The notes under the pieces were generated by a model. That model ran no database searches. It was not told where the DNA came from and was given only the letters and a program-made list of their open reading frames with translations. Both the position numbers and the translations under genes were made by a program. Below, piece after piece: positions 27,246 through 36,100 of a stretch of 64,000 nucleotides of DNA (within the stretch, counting starts at the first letter, position 1; the number at the start of each line of letters is the position of its first letter). The stretch is from Streptomyces sp. R44 (lineage in GTDB: Bacteria > Actinomycetota > Actinomycetes > Streptomycetales > Streptomycetaceae). Where the stretch lies: contig NZ_CP163444.1 of the NCBI RefSeq assembly GCF_041053105.1, forward strand, positions 7,348,501 through 7,412,500. Direction: 5' to 3'.

Positions 27246-27548
27246 ATGTTCGCGGTGGTGTACCGGTGGCGGGTGCGTCCGGGCAGGGAGCAGCTGCTCG
27301 TGGACGGCTGGCACCGGGTGACCGTGGCGATCCACCAGGAGTGCGGCAGCTACGGCTCCCGGCTCCACAAGGCGGACGACGGGACCTGGGTGGCGTACGC
27401 CCGCTGGCCCGACCGGGAGACCAGGGAGAAGTGCGGGACCCCCGATCCGGAGGGCGAGGCCATGATGCGCGAGGCGATCGCGGAGTACTTCCCCGAGACG
27501 CGGCTCACCCTCGTCGACGACCTGCTCGCCGAGCCGGAGAGCGACTGA
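27246..27548 (+). CDS. Antibiotic biosynthesis monooxygenase (ABM)-like small protein
   Basis: Dimeric alpha/beta-barrel superfamily protein, 100 aa. Pattern: first strand FAVVYRWRVRPGREQLLVDGW, helix, second strand SYGSRLHKADDGTWVAYARWPD, then EAIAEYFPETRLTLVDDLL. The ABM fold includes heme-degrading and cofactor-free oxygenases and also proteins without known enzyme activity. The ATG follows GGAGGCGGAGAG. Not obviously linked to the downstream IclR regulator (130 bp away). Confidence 0.75.
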   Translation: MFAVVYRWRVRPGREQLLVDGWHRVTVAIHQECGSYGSRLHKADDGTWVAYARWPDRETREKCGTPDPEGEAMMREAIAEYFPETRLTLVDDLLAEPESD

Positions 27549-27677
27549 CGGGGCGGCGCGGCCGTAGGCGACCGCGGTCCGCGGGGGTGTCGGCGGGCGG
27601 GTGCCCGCGCTACCCTCTGTCCGTGATTTCGGTCGCCGTACGGGATATCGAACAGCGTGAGGGTGAGGTGGGGGACC

Positions 27678-28448
27678 GTGGGGAGACTCGTTCCGGCGGT
27701 GGCCAGGGCATTCGACATACTGGAGCTCTTCCTTCAGGGCGACGGCACGCTGTCCGCCCCCGAGATCACCCGCAGGCTCGGGCTGCCCCGCACCACCGCC
27801 CACGAGCTGGTCATCACCCTGACCGCCCGCAACTACCTCGCCCCGGTGCCGGGACAGTCCGGCCGGTACCGGCTCGGCGTCCGTGCGTACCAGCTCGGCA
27901 GCCGGTACGCGGAGCAGCTCGACCTCTCCGCCGAGGGGCACCAGGTCGCCCGGGAGGTCGCCGACACCTGCGGCGAGACCGTCCACGTCGCCGTCCTGGA
28001 GGACGCGGACGTCATCTACATCGCCAAGGTGGACTCCAGCCACGCGGTACGGATGGTCTCGGCCGCCGGCCGCCGGCTTCCCGCCCACTGCACCGCCGTC
28101 GGCAAGATGCTCCTCGCCACCCTTCCCCTGGACGAGCTCGACGAGCGCCTCGAAGAGCGCGAACTCCTCGCCATGACGCCCCGGAGCCTCACCGACCCGG
28201 ACGAGCTGCGGGCCGCGCTCGCGGAGATCCGGATCCTCGGCGTCGCCGTCGAGCAGCAGGAGTCCAACCCCGACGTCAGCTGTGTCGCCGCACCCGTACG
28301 GGACCGCTCCGGCCGGGTCGTCGCGGCGCTGTCCGTCTCCGTGCCGGTGCACCGCTGGAGCGAGGACCGGGAGAACGAACTCACCGCCCTCGCCGTCAAG
28401 GGCGCCGGCGAGCTGTCGGCCCGCCTGGGGCACCGCCAGGCGCCCTGA
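27678..28448 (+). CDS. IclR-family transcriptional regulator
   Basis: Regulator of 256 aa from a GTG at 27678 with GAGG upstream; an in-frame GTG at 27657 is possible. N-terminal winged helix (AFDILELFLQGDGTLSAPEITRRLG ...) and C-terminal IclR effector domain (VIYIAKVDSSHAVRMVSAAGRRLPAHCTAVGKMLLA). Its 3' end faces the end of the ROK gene. IclR regulators commonly control sugar-acid and aromatic catabolism, so a role with the adjacent galactonate-type operon is plausible but not shown. Confidence 0.88.
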   Translation: MGRLVPAVARAFDILELFLQGDGTLSAPEITRRLGLPRTTAHELVITLTARNYLAPVPGQSGRYRLGVRAYQLGSRYAEQLDLSAEGHQVAREVADTCGETVHVAVLEDADVIYIAKVDSSHAVRMVSAAGRRLPAHCTAVGKMLLATLPLDELDERLEERELLAMTPRSLTDPDELRAALAEIRILGVAVEQQESNPDVSCVAAPVRDRSGRVVAALSVSVPVHRWSEDRENELTALAVKGAGELSARLGHRQAP

Positions 28449-28464
28449 CTCCCGTACCCCCGAT

Positions 28465-29742
28465 TCACGTACCGGCGACGGCTCCGTCCGCGCGGCCCGA
28501 GCCCTTCCGTTCCCGGGGCTGGCGCATACGGCTCACCGGGCCGAACACCTCCCGGTCGTCGAGGAAGCCCTCCAGGGCGAAGGCCGCCGCGCCCCGCGTG
28601 ACGGCGTTGTGCGGCACTGCGCTGCGCCGCAGGGTCGCGGCCCGGTGCGGCAGCGGCAGGACGTGCCGCCCGACCGCCTCGTACGTGGCGTCGAGCAGGC
28701 GCTCGCCGAGCAGGTCCACGACCTGGTTGCCGAGGACGAGCGCCCGGGGGTTCAGCAGGTTGATCAGATTCGCGACCGCCGCGCCCAGGTGACGGGCCGT
28801 CCGGTCGACGACGGCCTCGGCCACCGGGTCCCGCTCCGCCGCCGCGCGCGCCAGAGCGGCGACGGTCGCCGCGTCGTCCGCCCCGGTCGCCCGCTCGTCG
28901 TCGGGGGCGAGTTCGCGCCAGGTCTGCGCGATCCCCCGGGTGGAGACGTACGCCTCCACACAGCCCCGGTTGCCGCAGGTGCACAGCCGGCCGTCGACCG
29001 CGAGGCAGGTGTGGCCCCACTCGCCCGCGCTGTTGGTGAAGCCCCGGTAGAGCTGCCCGTCGATCGCGATCCCGGCGCCGACACCGGCGCGCAGGGTGAC
29101 CACCACCAGGTCGTCGACCTCCCGCCCGGCACCGAACCACAGCTCGGCGACCGTGCTGGCGCGCAGCGGGTTGTCGAGCCGGAGGGGCAGCCCGAGGCGC
29201 TCGTCGAGCAGGGACCTCAGGGGGACCTCGCGCCAGGACCAGTAGGGGGAGTACGAGGAGACGCCGCCCTCGCGCTCCACCATGCCCGGCACGCTCACGC
29301 CCGCCCCGAGGACCCGCTCCCGGGGAACGCCGGAGCCCTCCAGGAGCTCCTCGACGCAGACGGCGAGCTGCTCGACCACGTCGGCGGGCCGGACGTCTCC
29401 CGGGGGGAGGGGGCGCTCGACGGAGTGCCGGACCTCCAGGGCGAGGTCGAAGAGTTCCGCGTGTACGGCGGTCTCGGCGATGTCGATGCCGATCAGCGCG
29501 CCCCGCTCGGCGTTGACCGCGAGGCGCGCGCGGGGCCGTCCGCCGCTGGAGTCCTCGTGGCCCGCCTCGACGAGGACGCCGGCCTCCAGGAGTTCGGCGG
29601 TGAGGTTGGCGACGGTGGCGAAGGAGAGGCCGGTCGCCGCCGCGAGGTCCTGGCGGCTCATCGCGTCCGCCCCCGCATAGAAGCGGCGCAGGACCTCGAA
29701 GCGGTTGAGGCGGCGGATCTCCTGCGACGTCCGCTTGATCAT
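28465..29742 (-). CDS. ROK-family transcriptional regulator (NagC/XylR type)
   Basis: ROK repressor, 425 aa. Winged helix at about 15-70 (LRRFYAGADAMSRQDLAAATGLSFATVANLTAE) and ROK sugar-binding domain with the zinc motif CTCGNRGCVEAY and GFTNSAGEWGHTCL. ATG at 29742 follows GGAGGG. It is divergent from the SMP-30/aldolase/kinase/SDR/dehydratase operon across a 150-bp AT-rich region, so it most likely represses that operon in response to a sugar or sugar acid. A C-terminal tail of about 40 charged residues extends beyond the ROK fold. Confidence 0.9.
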   Translation of the reverse strand: MIKRTSQEIRRLNRFEVLRRFYAGADAMSRQDLAAATGLSFATVANLTAELLEAGVLVEAGHEDSSGGRPRARLAVNAERGALIGIDIAETAVHAELFDLALEVRHSVERPLPPGDVRPADVVEQLAVCVEELLEGSGVPRERVLGAGVSVPGMVEREGGVSSYSPYWSWREVPLRSLLDERLGLPLRLDNPLRASTVAELWFGAGREVDDLVVVTLRAGVGAGIAIDGQLYRGFTNSAGEWGHTCLAVDGRLCTCGNRGCVEAYVSTRGIAQTWRELAPDDERATGADDAATVAALARAAAERDPVAEAVVDRTARHLGAAVANLINLLNPRALVLGNQVVDLLGERLLDATYEAVGRHVLPLPHRAATLRRSAVPHNAVTRGAAAFALEGFLDDREVFGPVSRMRQPRERKGSGRADGAVAGT

Positions 29743-29787
29743 CTGTGCTGCCCTCCGCTCGGCCTGTCCTCGTACCCCTGCCACCGC

Positions 29788-29840
29788 ATCTTATTCAAAG
29801 GGTTGGAAGAAGAGGAGGGCAGGTTATTTACAACCGTTAG
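29788..29840. promoter_or_regulatory. AT-rich divergent promoter/operator between ROK and the galactose-oxidation operon
   Basis: An unusually AT-rich stretch for this genome contains two similar blocks, TTATTCAAAGGGTT (from about 29791) and TTATTTACAACCGTT (from about 29825), separated by GA-rich sequence. Paired AT-rich half-sites are typical of ROK operators. Exact -10/-35 boxes could not be fixed. Confidence 0.5.
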
Positions 29841-29892
29841 ACGAAGCCGTAGTTTTTCTCGCGCCGCACCCGTCGCCGACCGAGGAGGCCAG

Positions 29893-30798
29893 ATGCACCA
29901 CCTCAGGGCCGTACCCTGCTCCCCCCTGCCCGGACGCCTGACAGAAGGACCCGTCTGGGACGCCCGGCGCCAGGAACTCCTCTGGGTGGACATCCCCGAG
30001 GGGCTCGTCCACCGGGCCGCGCTCGTGGACGGCGAGGACGTGCCGGACCTCGCGCCCCTCGGCACCCTCCGCTTCGACCGGCCCGTCGGCGCCGCCCTGC
30101 CCTGCGCCTCCGGCGCCCTCCTCGCCGCCGCCGGCACGTCCTTCCTGCACCTGGCCGACGGCCGGCCCGCCACCGAGGCCGTCGAGCTCGCCGCGCCCGT
30201 CCTCCCCGACGACGGCCTCCCGCGCCGCATGAACGACGCCGCCGTCGACCCCGCCGGGCGGCTCCTCGCCGGAACCATGGCGTACGACGAGAGCCCCGGC
30301 GCCGGCGCCCTCTACCGCCTCGACCGCGACGGGCTCGTCACCCTGCTCGACTCCGTCACCATCTCCAACGGGCTCGGCTGGAGCCCCGACGGCAGCCGCC
30401 TGTACTACGCCGACAGCCCCACCGGCCGCGTCGACGTCTTCGCCTACGACCCGGAGACCGGCGCCCTGAGCGACCGCCGCCCCTTCGCCGCCCTCGACCG
30501 GGGCGTCCCCGACGGCCTCGCCGTCGACAGCGAGGGCCGCGTCTGGGTCGCCGTCTGGGGAGGCGGCGAAGTCCTCGCCTTCGCGCCCGACGGCAGCCTC
30601 CACGCGCGCGTGGAGGTCCCCGCCACGCACGTGACGAGCTGCGCCTTCGCCGGCCCGGAGCTCGACGTCCTGGTCATCACGACCGCGACCGCGGGCCTCG
30701 ACGAGACGCGCCTGCGCGCCGAACCCGACGCGGGCCGCCTCTTCGTCTGCCGCCCCGGGACGACGGGCCTGCCGACGACTCCGTACGCCGACCACTGA
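29893..30798 (+). CDS. SMP-30/gluconolactonase family lactonase
   Basis: Six-bladed propeller lactonase, 301 aa, expected to open a sugar lactone such as galactono-1,4-lactone. Conserved parts: LTEGPVWDARRQELLWVDIPEG (metal-binding Glu), RMNDAAVDPAGRLLAGTM (Asn/Asp), ISNGLGWSPDGSRLYYADS and VPDGLAVDSEGRVWVAVWGGG. GAGGAGG lies before the ATG. First gene of the operon that continues with aldolase, kinase, SDR and galactonate dehydratase, which is why galactonolactone is the favoured substrate; SMP-30 proteins are otherwise broad. Confidence 0.9.
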   Translation: MHHLRAVPCSPLPGRLTEGPVWDARRQELLWVDIPEGLVHRAALVDGEDVPDLAPLGTLRFDRPVGAALPCASGALLAAAGTSFLHLADGRPATEAVELAAPVLPDDGLPRRMNDAAVDPAGRLLAGTMAYDESPGAGALYRLDRDGLVTLLDSVTISNGLGWSPDGSRLYYADSPTGRVDVFAYDPETGALSDRRPFAALDRGVPDGLAVDSEGRVWVAVWGGGEVLAFAPDGSLHARVEVPATHVTSCAFAGPELDVLVITTATAGLDETRLRAEPDAGRLFVCRPGTTGLPTTPYADH

Positions 30799-30826
30799 AC
30801 CCGTACCTCCCGCAAGGAAGAAGCCC

Positions 30827-31465
30827 ATGACCTCCCCCTCCGACGGGCTGCGCGCCGCCCTCGACGCCGTCCCCGTCATCGCGATCCTCCGCTCCGCCTC
30901 CGCCACCCGCTTCGCCGAAGTCACCGACACCCTCCTGGCCTCCGGTGTCCGCGCCGCCGAGTTCACCCTCACCACCCCCGGCGTGCTCGACGCCCTGCGC
31001 GAGTACGCCGCCGACGCCCCGCCCGGACTCGCCCTCGGCGCCGGCACGGTCACCACGCCCGCCGAGGCGCAGGCGGCCGTCGAAGCCGGCGCCACGTACC
31101 TCATCACCCCGACCACCTCCACCGAGGTCATCGCCGAGGCCGTCCGCCTGGACGTCCCGGTGCTGCCCGGCGCGTACACCCCGACCGAGATCCTCACGGC
31201 CTGGCGGGCGGGCGCCACCATGGTGAAGCTCTTCCCCGCCGCCACCGGCGGACCGGAGTACCTCCGGGCCGTCCGCGCGCCGCTGCCCGACGTGCCCCTG
31301 GTGCCGACCGGCGGCATCGGCGCCGCCGACGCCCCCGCCTACCTCGCCGCCGGGGCCGCCGCCCTCGGCATCGGCAGCCCCCTGGTCGGCGACGCCTGCG
31401 AGGGCGGCTCCCTCGCGGCCCTGACCGAGCGCGCCGCGGCCTTCCTGGAAGGGATACGTCGGTGA
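30827..31465 (+). CDS. 2-dehydro-3-deoxy-6-phosphogalactonate/gluconate aldolase
   Basis: Class I aldolase of the KDPG/KDPGal/KHG family, 212 aa, cleaving the phosphorylated 2-keto-3-deoxy acid to pyruvate and glyceraldehyde-3-phosphate. Schiff-base Lys is in ATMVKLFPAATGG; FTLTTPGVLDAL and ALGAGTVTTPAEA are the other substrate-site motifs. AAGGAAG precedes the ATG, 28 bp after the lactonase gene, and the stop overlaps the kinase start. The neighbouring DgoD-like dehydratase favours the galactonate branch; sequence alone does not separate it from KDPG aldolase. Confidence 0.92.
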   Translation: MTSPSDGLRAALDAVPVIAILRSASATRFAEVTDTLLASGVRAAEFTLTTPGVLDALREYAADAPPGLALGAGTVTTPAEAQAAVEAGATYLITPTTSTEVIAEAVRLDVPVLPGAYTPTEILTAWRAGATMVKLFPAATGGPEYLRAVRAPLPDVPLVPTGGIGAADAPAYLAAGAAALGIGSPLVGDACEGGSLAALTERAAAFLEGIRR

Positions 31466-32472
31466 ACCCGGCCCCTGCCCACGTGACTCCCGCCCAGGCC
31501 ACCCCTGCCCACGTGACTCCCGCCCAGGCCACCCCCGCCCTCGTCACCCTCGGCGAGGTCATGGCCGTCGTCGCCGCGACCCAGCCCGGGCCGTTCGCCA
31601 ACGGCGCCCCGATGCGCCTCGGCTGGGCCGGGGCCGAGGCGACCGTCGCCGTCGGCGTCAGCCGGCTCGGTCACGCCGCGGCCTGGACCGGCCGCGTCGG
31701 CGACGACGCCACGGGCGCGATGGTCCTCGCCGGGCTGCGCGCCGAAGGCGTCGACGTGTCCACCGCCCGCACCGACCCGGCCGCCCCCACCGGCCTGATG
31801 CTCCGCGAGCGCCGCACCGCCGACCGCCTCCGCGTCACCTACTACCGCTCCGGCCTCGCAGGCTCCCGGCTCGCCCCCGAGGACCTCGACGAGGACCGCA
31901 TCAGCGCGGCCCGGATCCTCCATGTCAGCGGCATCACCCCGGCGTTGAGCGCCACCGCGCGCGCCGCCGTCGAACAGGCCGTCGCCCTCGCCCACGCCGC
32001 CGGGGCCACCGTCTCCTTCGACGTCAACCACCGCGAGCGGCTCTGGAGCCGCGCCGAGGCCGCCGAGGTGCTCGCCCGCCTCCTCCCGTACGCCGACATC
32101 GTCTTCGCCGGCCCCGAGGAAGCCGCCCTGTTCGTGCCCGAGGACGAGCCCGAGCGGATGGCCCGCGCCCTCGCCCGGCTCGGCCCCCGGCAGGCCGTCC
32201 TCAAGCTCGGCGCCCAGGGAGCCCTCGCCGTCGTCGACGACGAGCTCCACGACCAACCGGCCGTGCCCGTCACCGCCGTCGACCCCGTCGGCGCGGGCGA
32301 CGCCTTCGTCTCCGGCTACCTCGCCGCCGTCCTCGACGGCGCCCCGCCCGCGGCACGCCTCCGCCTCGCCGCCCTCTGCGGAGCCTTCGCCGTCTCCGTA
32401 CCGGGCGACTGGGAGGGCCTCCCGCGCCGCGCCGAACTCGATCTCCTGGCGGCTCAGGACATCACCCGCTGA
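31462..32472 (+). CDS. PfkB-family sugar kinase, probable 2-keto-3-deoxygalactonate kinase
   Basis: Ribokinase-fold kinase, 336 aa, GTG start overlapping the aldolase stop (GTGA). Domain begins ALVTLGEVMAVVAATQPGPF (about residue 26), with the C-terminal PfkB signature DPVGAGDAFVSGYLAA. By context it phosphorylates 2-keto-3-deoxygalactonate or -gluconate. E. coli uses an unrelated kinase family (DgoK) at this step, so this is a non-orthologous solution. Odd: the first about 25 residues are a duplicated HVTPAQATPA repeat encoded by a 30-bp tandem repeat, before the kinase fold starts. Confidence 0.9.
   Translation: MNPAPAHVTPAQATPAHVTPAQATPALVTLGEVMAVVAATQPGPFANGAPMRLGWAGAEATVAVGVSRLGHAAAWTGRVGDDATGAMVLAGLRAEGVDVSTARTDPAAPTGLMLRERRTADRLRVTYYRSGLAGSRLAPEDLDEDRISAARILHVSGITPALSATARAAVEQAVALAHAAGATVSFDVNHRERLWSRAEAAEVLARLLPYADIVFAGPEEAALFVPEDEPERMARALARLGPRQAVLKLGAQGALAVVDDELHDQPAVPVTAVDPVGAGDAFVSGYLAAVLDGAPPAARLRLAALCGAFAVSVPGDWEGLPRRAELDLLAAQDITR
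31471..31530 (+). repeat. 30-bp tandem repeat inside the kinase N-terminus
   Basis: Positions 31473-31500 recur at 31503-31530 (period 30, essentially identical), and a partial third copy follows. In-frame, it gives a repeated ten-residue HVTPAQATPA unit, probably from slippage. Confidence 0.85.
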
Positions 32473-32505
32473 CCCGACCCGCCCCGCAGACACCAGGAAC
32501 CCGAA

Positions 32506-33258
32506 ATGAACCGTTTCTCCGGACAGACCGCCGTCGTCACCGGCGCGGCCTCCGGCATCGGCGCCGCCAGCGCCGTCCGGCTCGCCGCCGAAGGCGCCGC
32601 GGTGCTCGTCTCCGACATCGCCGACGAGGCGGGCGAGGCCGTCGCCGCCGCCATCCGCGCCGACGGCGGCCGAGCCGCCTACGTCCGCTGCGACGTCTCC
32701 TCGGAAGCCGACTGGAAGGCCCTCCGGGAAGAGGCCCACGCCCGCTTCGGCCCGGTGAGCGTCCTCCACAGCAACGCCTTCATCCACACCCTGGCCGCGG
32801 CCCACGAACTGCCCGTCGCCACCTGGGACCGGGAGCTGGCCGTGAACCTGCGCGCCCTCTACTTCGCCACCCGCGTCTTCCTCGACGACCTGCGCGCCGC
32901 GCGCGGCAGCCTCGTCGCCACCTCCAGCGTGCACGCGGCCTTCGGCCTGCCCGGCTACGCCGCGTACGCCGCCGCGAAGGGCGGGATGTGCGCGCTCGTC
33001 CGCCAGCTCGCCGTCGAGTACGGGCCCGAGGTCCGCTTCAACTCCGTGCTGCCGGGCCCGATCCTCACCGACGTGTGGAACGACGTCGACGAGGAGGGAC
33101 GGCGGATCTCCGCCGACGCCACCGCCCTCGCCCGGCTCGGCCGTCCCGAGGAGGTCGCGGCCGCCGTCGCCTTCCTCGCCTCCGCCGACGCCGCCTACAT
33201 CACCGGAACCGACCTGGTCGTCGACGGCGGCTGGACCGTGAAGAAGGAGTCCAAGTGA
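32506..33258 (+). CDS. Short-chain dehydrogenase/reductase, candidate galactose dehydrogenase
   Basis: Classical SDR, 250 aa. Cofactor motif VVTGAASGIGAAS (about 10-22), Asp at the end of strand 2 (VSDIAD), which favours NAD+, catalytic Ser in VATSSVHAAFG, YAAYAAAKGG with Tyr and Lys, and C-terminal TGTDLVVDGGWTV. In this operon the missing first step is oxidation of D-galactose to galactonolactone, so that is the proposed reaction. SDR-type sugar dehydrogenases exist, but substrate cannot be proven from sequence. It is coupled to the dehydratase gene by a GTGA overlap. Confidence 0.87.
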   Translation: MNRFSGQTAVVTGAASGIGAASAVRLAAEGAAVLVSDIADEAGEAVAAAIRADGGRAAYVRCDVSSEADWKALREEAHARFGPVSVLHSNAFIHTLAAAHELPVATWDRELAVNLRALYFATRVFLDDLRAARGSLVATSSVHAAFGLPGYAAYAAAKGGMCALVRQLAVEYGPEVRFNSVLPGPILTDVWNDVDEEGRRISADATALARLGRPEEVAAAVAFLASADAAYITGTDLVVDGGWTVKKESK

Positions 33259-34400
33259 AGATCACCTCTCTCCGCACCTATCTCGTCGCCCCCCGCTGGT
33301 GCTTCCTGCGCGTCGACACCGACGAGGGCATCACCGGCTGGGGCGAGCCCGTCGTCGAGGGCCGCGCCCACACCGTCGCCGCCGCCGTCGAGGAGCTCTC
33401 CGACTATCTGATCGGCCAGGACCCGATGAAGATCGAGGACCACTGGCAGGTCCTCACCAAGGGCGGCTTCTACCGCGGCGGCCCGGTCCTCTCCAGCGCC
33501 GTCGCCGGCATCGACCAGGCCCTCTGGGACATCACCGGCAAGGCCCTCGGGGTCCCCGTCTGGCAGCTCCTCGGCGGCAACGTCCGCGACCGCGCCCGCG
33601 TCTACAGCTGGATCGGCGGCGACCGCCCCGACGAGGTCGCGAGCGAGGCCCTGGCCCGCAAGAACGAGGGCTTCACCGCCATCAAGATGAACGCCTCCGC
33701 CCAGCTGCGGCTCATCGACACCCCCGCCGCCACGCAGGGGATCGTGGACCGCGTCGCCTCCATCCGCGAGGCCGTCGGCGACGAGTTCGACATCGCGATC
33801 GACTTCCACGGTCGCCTCACCGCCCCGATGGCCCGCCGGGTCCTGCCGCTCCTGGAGCCGTACCTGCCCTTCTTCGTGGAGGAGCCGGTCGTCCCCGAGA
33901 TGAGCGACCACATCGGCGACATCGTCCGCTCCACCTCCATCCCGATCGCGACCGGCGAACGCCTCTACTCCCGCTGGGACTTCAAGAAGGTCCTCGCCCA
34001 GGGCATCGCCGTCGCGCAGCCCGACCTCTCGCACGCGGGCGGCATCTCGGAGGTCCGCCGGATCGCCGCGATGGCGGAGGCGTACGACGTCTCCCTCGCC
34101 CCGCACTGCCCGCTGGGCCCGATCGCGCTCGCCTCCTGCCTCCAGGTCGGCTTCGCCGCGCCGAACCTCCTCATCCAGGAGCAGAGCCTCGGCATCCACT
34201 ACAACACCGGATCCGACCTGCTCGACTACCTCGTCGACCCCACGGTCTTCCGGTACGAGGACGGGCACGTGGCCCTGCCGACCGGCCCCGGTCTCGGGAT
34301 CGAGGTCGACGCGAAGGCCGTCGAACGGGCCGCCGAGGTCGGGCACCGCTGGCGCAACCCGGCCTGGCGCCGGGACGACGGCTCGCTGGCCGAGTGGTAG
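33255..34400 (+). CDS. dgoD: D-galactonate dehydratase
   Basis: Enolase-superfamily (mandelate racemase) dehydratase, 381 aa, converting D-galactonate to 2-keto-3-deoxygalactonate. It tracks E. coli DgoD closely, as I remember it, along the whole length: WGEPVVEGRAHTV, GFYRGGPVLSSAVAGIDQALWD, IDFHGR with Asp183 and the catalytic His185, Glu209 and Glu235 (ATGERLYSRWDFK) as Mg ligands, and APHCPLGPIALA with the second catalytic His284. This makes it the most substrate-diagnostic gene of the operon. GTG start overlaps the SDR stop. A strong bidirectional terminator follows. Confidence 0.95.
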   Translation: MKITSLRTYLVAPRWCFLRVDTDEGITGWGEPVVEGRAHTVAAAVEELSDYLIGQDPMKIEDHWQVLTKGGFYRGGPVLSSAVAGIDQALWDITGKALGVPVWQLLGGNVRDRARVYSWIGGDRPDEVASEALARKNEGFTAIKMNASAQLRLIDTPAATQGIVDRVASIREAVGDEFDIAIDFHGRLTAPMARRVLPLLEPYLPFFVEEPVVPEMSDHIGDIVRSTSIPIATGERLYSRWDFKKVLAQGIAVAQPDLSHAGGISEVRRIAAMAEAYDVSLAPHCPLGPIALASCLQVGFAAPNLLIQEQSLGIHYNTGSDLLDYLVDPTVFRYEDGHVALPTGPGLGIEVDAKAVERAAEVGHRWRNPAWRRDDGSLAEW

Positions 34401-34414
34401 GACACCGCAGGAAG

Positions 34415-34442
34415 GGGGCGGGCTCGCGAACGAGCCCGCCCC
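34415..34442. terminator. Bidirectional terminator between dgoD and GH53
   Basis: Perfect 12-bp GC stem (34415-34426 with 34431-34442) with a CGAA tetraloop, in the 52-bp gap between two convergent genes. Confidence 0.85.
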
Positions 34443-34452
34443 TACTCGCGGG

Positions 34453-36033
34453 TCAGCGGTGCGCGAGCACTCCTGCCGCCGGCAGGAGCCTGCTGTCGTA
34501 GTCGAACAGCGCCTGGTTCTCCCAGCCGTTGCCCGAGGAGGGGTCGGCGGGGTCCCAGCCGTTGCCCGCGACGGCCGTCCACGCGGGCTCCCAGTAGACG
34601 ACGCCGAGACCGCGGCCGTTCGGCACGGCCTCGACGACGTTCATGACGTCCCGCAGCCAGGCCGTCTGGCCCGCGCTGCTCGCCGGGTAGCCGGAGACCA
34701 GCTCGGAGGAGAGGTCGATGATGTTCTCGTGGGCGTCCTCGCTGTCCAGGCGGAACGGGTAGGCGGTCTCCGCGACCATCACCTTCTTGCCGTAACGCGC
34801 CGAGATGTCGTCGAGGTTGGCCTGGAGCGAGGAAAGCGCGCCGTGCCAGTAGCCGTAGAAGGACAGCGCGATCACGTCGTAACTCACGCCCTGCGCCGTC
34901 GCGTTGTCGAACCACGAGCGGTACAGCGCGTTGTCGCCGCCGTTGGCGAGGTGCAGCGCGATCCGGGTGCTCGACGAGACCTCCTTGACGGCGGAGACCC
35001 CGGACTTGAGCAGGCCGGCGAGCTGGGACCAGTTGCTCGTGGAGCCTTCCGGCCAGAGCATGCCGGTGTTGATCTCGTTGCCGATCTGCACCATGTCGGC
35101 CGTGGTGCCCTGCGCCTTGAGGGCGTTGAGGACGTCGTACGTGTGGTCGTGGACGTCGGTCTTCAGCTGGGCGTACGAGTGCCCCGACCAGGCGGCGGGC
35201 TTGGTCTGGGCGCCGGGGTCGGCCCAGATGTCGGAGTAGTGGAAGTCGACGAGGAGCTTCATGCCCTGCGCCTTGATCCGCTTCGCGGTCGCGAGGACGC
35301 GGGCCTTGTCGTTGTAGCCGTCCGCCGGGTTCACCCACACCTTGAGACGGCCGTAGTTGGCGCCGGAGTTCTTGAGGAGGGCGACCGGGTCGCCGGTGGC
35401 CCCGGAGCTCGACCTGTAGACGCCGCCGAGGTCCTCGCTCTTCTTCAGCGCGGACAGGTCGACGCCCTTCACGGTGAGCCCGGTCGTGCCCGAGGTGAAG
35501 GCGAGGTCGTCGACGTTGATCCAGTTCCCGGCGTGGGCATCCGAGTTGACGCTGATCGTGCAGGCCCCGCCGACGACGGTGATCGGGGCGACGATCCGTA
35601 TCCAGCCGCTCGACGTCACCGGCAGATCGGTGCGCTGCTCGGCGGAGCCGCAGTCGCGCAGGGCGAGGTAGGCCGCGTTCTGCCCGCCGCCGGACCGGAC
35701 CCAGGCGCTCAGGGTGTAGCTGCCGTCGGTGAGACCGGTCAGGTACTGGTACGTCTCCACCTTGTATGCGGCGGAGGACCAGTGGGTGAGGCGGTGGCCG
35801 CCGCTGTGGCCGCCGGCCTCGGTGAAGGAGGCGGAGTTCTGTCCGGCGGCGGAGTAGGTGGACCAGCCGGAGGGGGTGGCGGTCCCGGTGCCGTTGGCCT
35901 CGAAGCCCGAGTTGGTGAGGGTGGAGGCCGCCTCGGCGTGCTGCGCCGCGGGGAGCGGGGCGAGGAGCAGGGCGCCGAGCGCGGCGGCGAGGGCCGTGGC
36001 GCGCAGGCGGATGCGGCTGCGTACGGGGTGCAT
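34453..36033 (-). CDS. Secreted GH53 endo-beta-1,4-galactanase with N-terminal CBM61-like module
   Basis: Secreted galactanase, 526 aa, cutting type I arabinogalactan (pectic beta-1,4-galactan). Signal peptide (1-36), a beta-sandwich module at about 38-182 fitting CBM61 (galactan-binding), then the GH53 barrel (about 187-526). Acid/base Glu320 in VQIGNEINTG and nucleophile Glu422 in VMVAETAYPF; RLKVWVNP, LVDFHYSDIWADP and VVYWEPAW are classic GH53 blocks. It is 122 bp after GH42 on the same strand, with a hairpin between. Its products would enter through the ABC importer at 38396-41570. Confidence 0.95.
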   Translation of the reverse strand: MHPVRSRIRLRATALAAALGALLLAPLPAAQHAEAASTLTNSGFEANGTGTATPSGWSTYSAAGQNSASFTEAGGHSGGHRLTHWSSAAYKVETYQYLTGLTDGSYTLSAWVRSGGGQNAAYLALRDCGSAEQRTDLPVTSSGWIRIVAPITVVGGACTISVNSDAHAGNWINVDDLAFTSGTTGLTVKGVDLSALKKSEDLGGVYRSSSGATGDPVALLKNSGANYGRLKVWVNPADGYNDKARVLATAKRIKAQGMKLLVDFHYSDIWADPGAQTKPAAWSGHSYAQLKTDVHDHTYDVLNALKAQGTTADMVQIGNEINTGMLWPEGSTSNWSQLAGLLKSGVSAVKEVSSSTRIALHLANGGDNALYRSWFDNATAQGVSYDVIALSFYGYWHGALSSLQANLDDISARYGKKVMVAETAYPFRLDSEDAHENIIDLSSELVSGYPASSAGQTAWLRDVMNVVEAVPNGRGLGVVYWEPAWTAVAGNGWDPADPSSGNGWENQALFDYDSRLLPAAGVLAHR

Positions 36034-36100
36034 CGTCGAGTCCCTTCGACGGTGGCGGATGTGAGTGTCGTGCGGTGGTTCCTCGCGGTGGTACGGCTCA

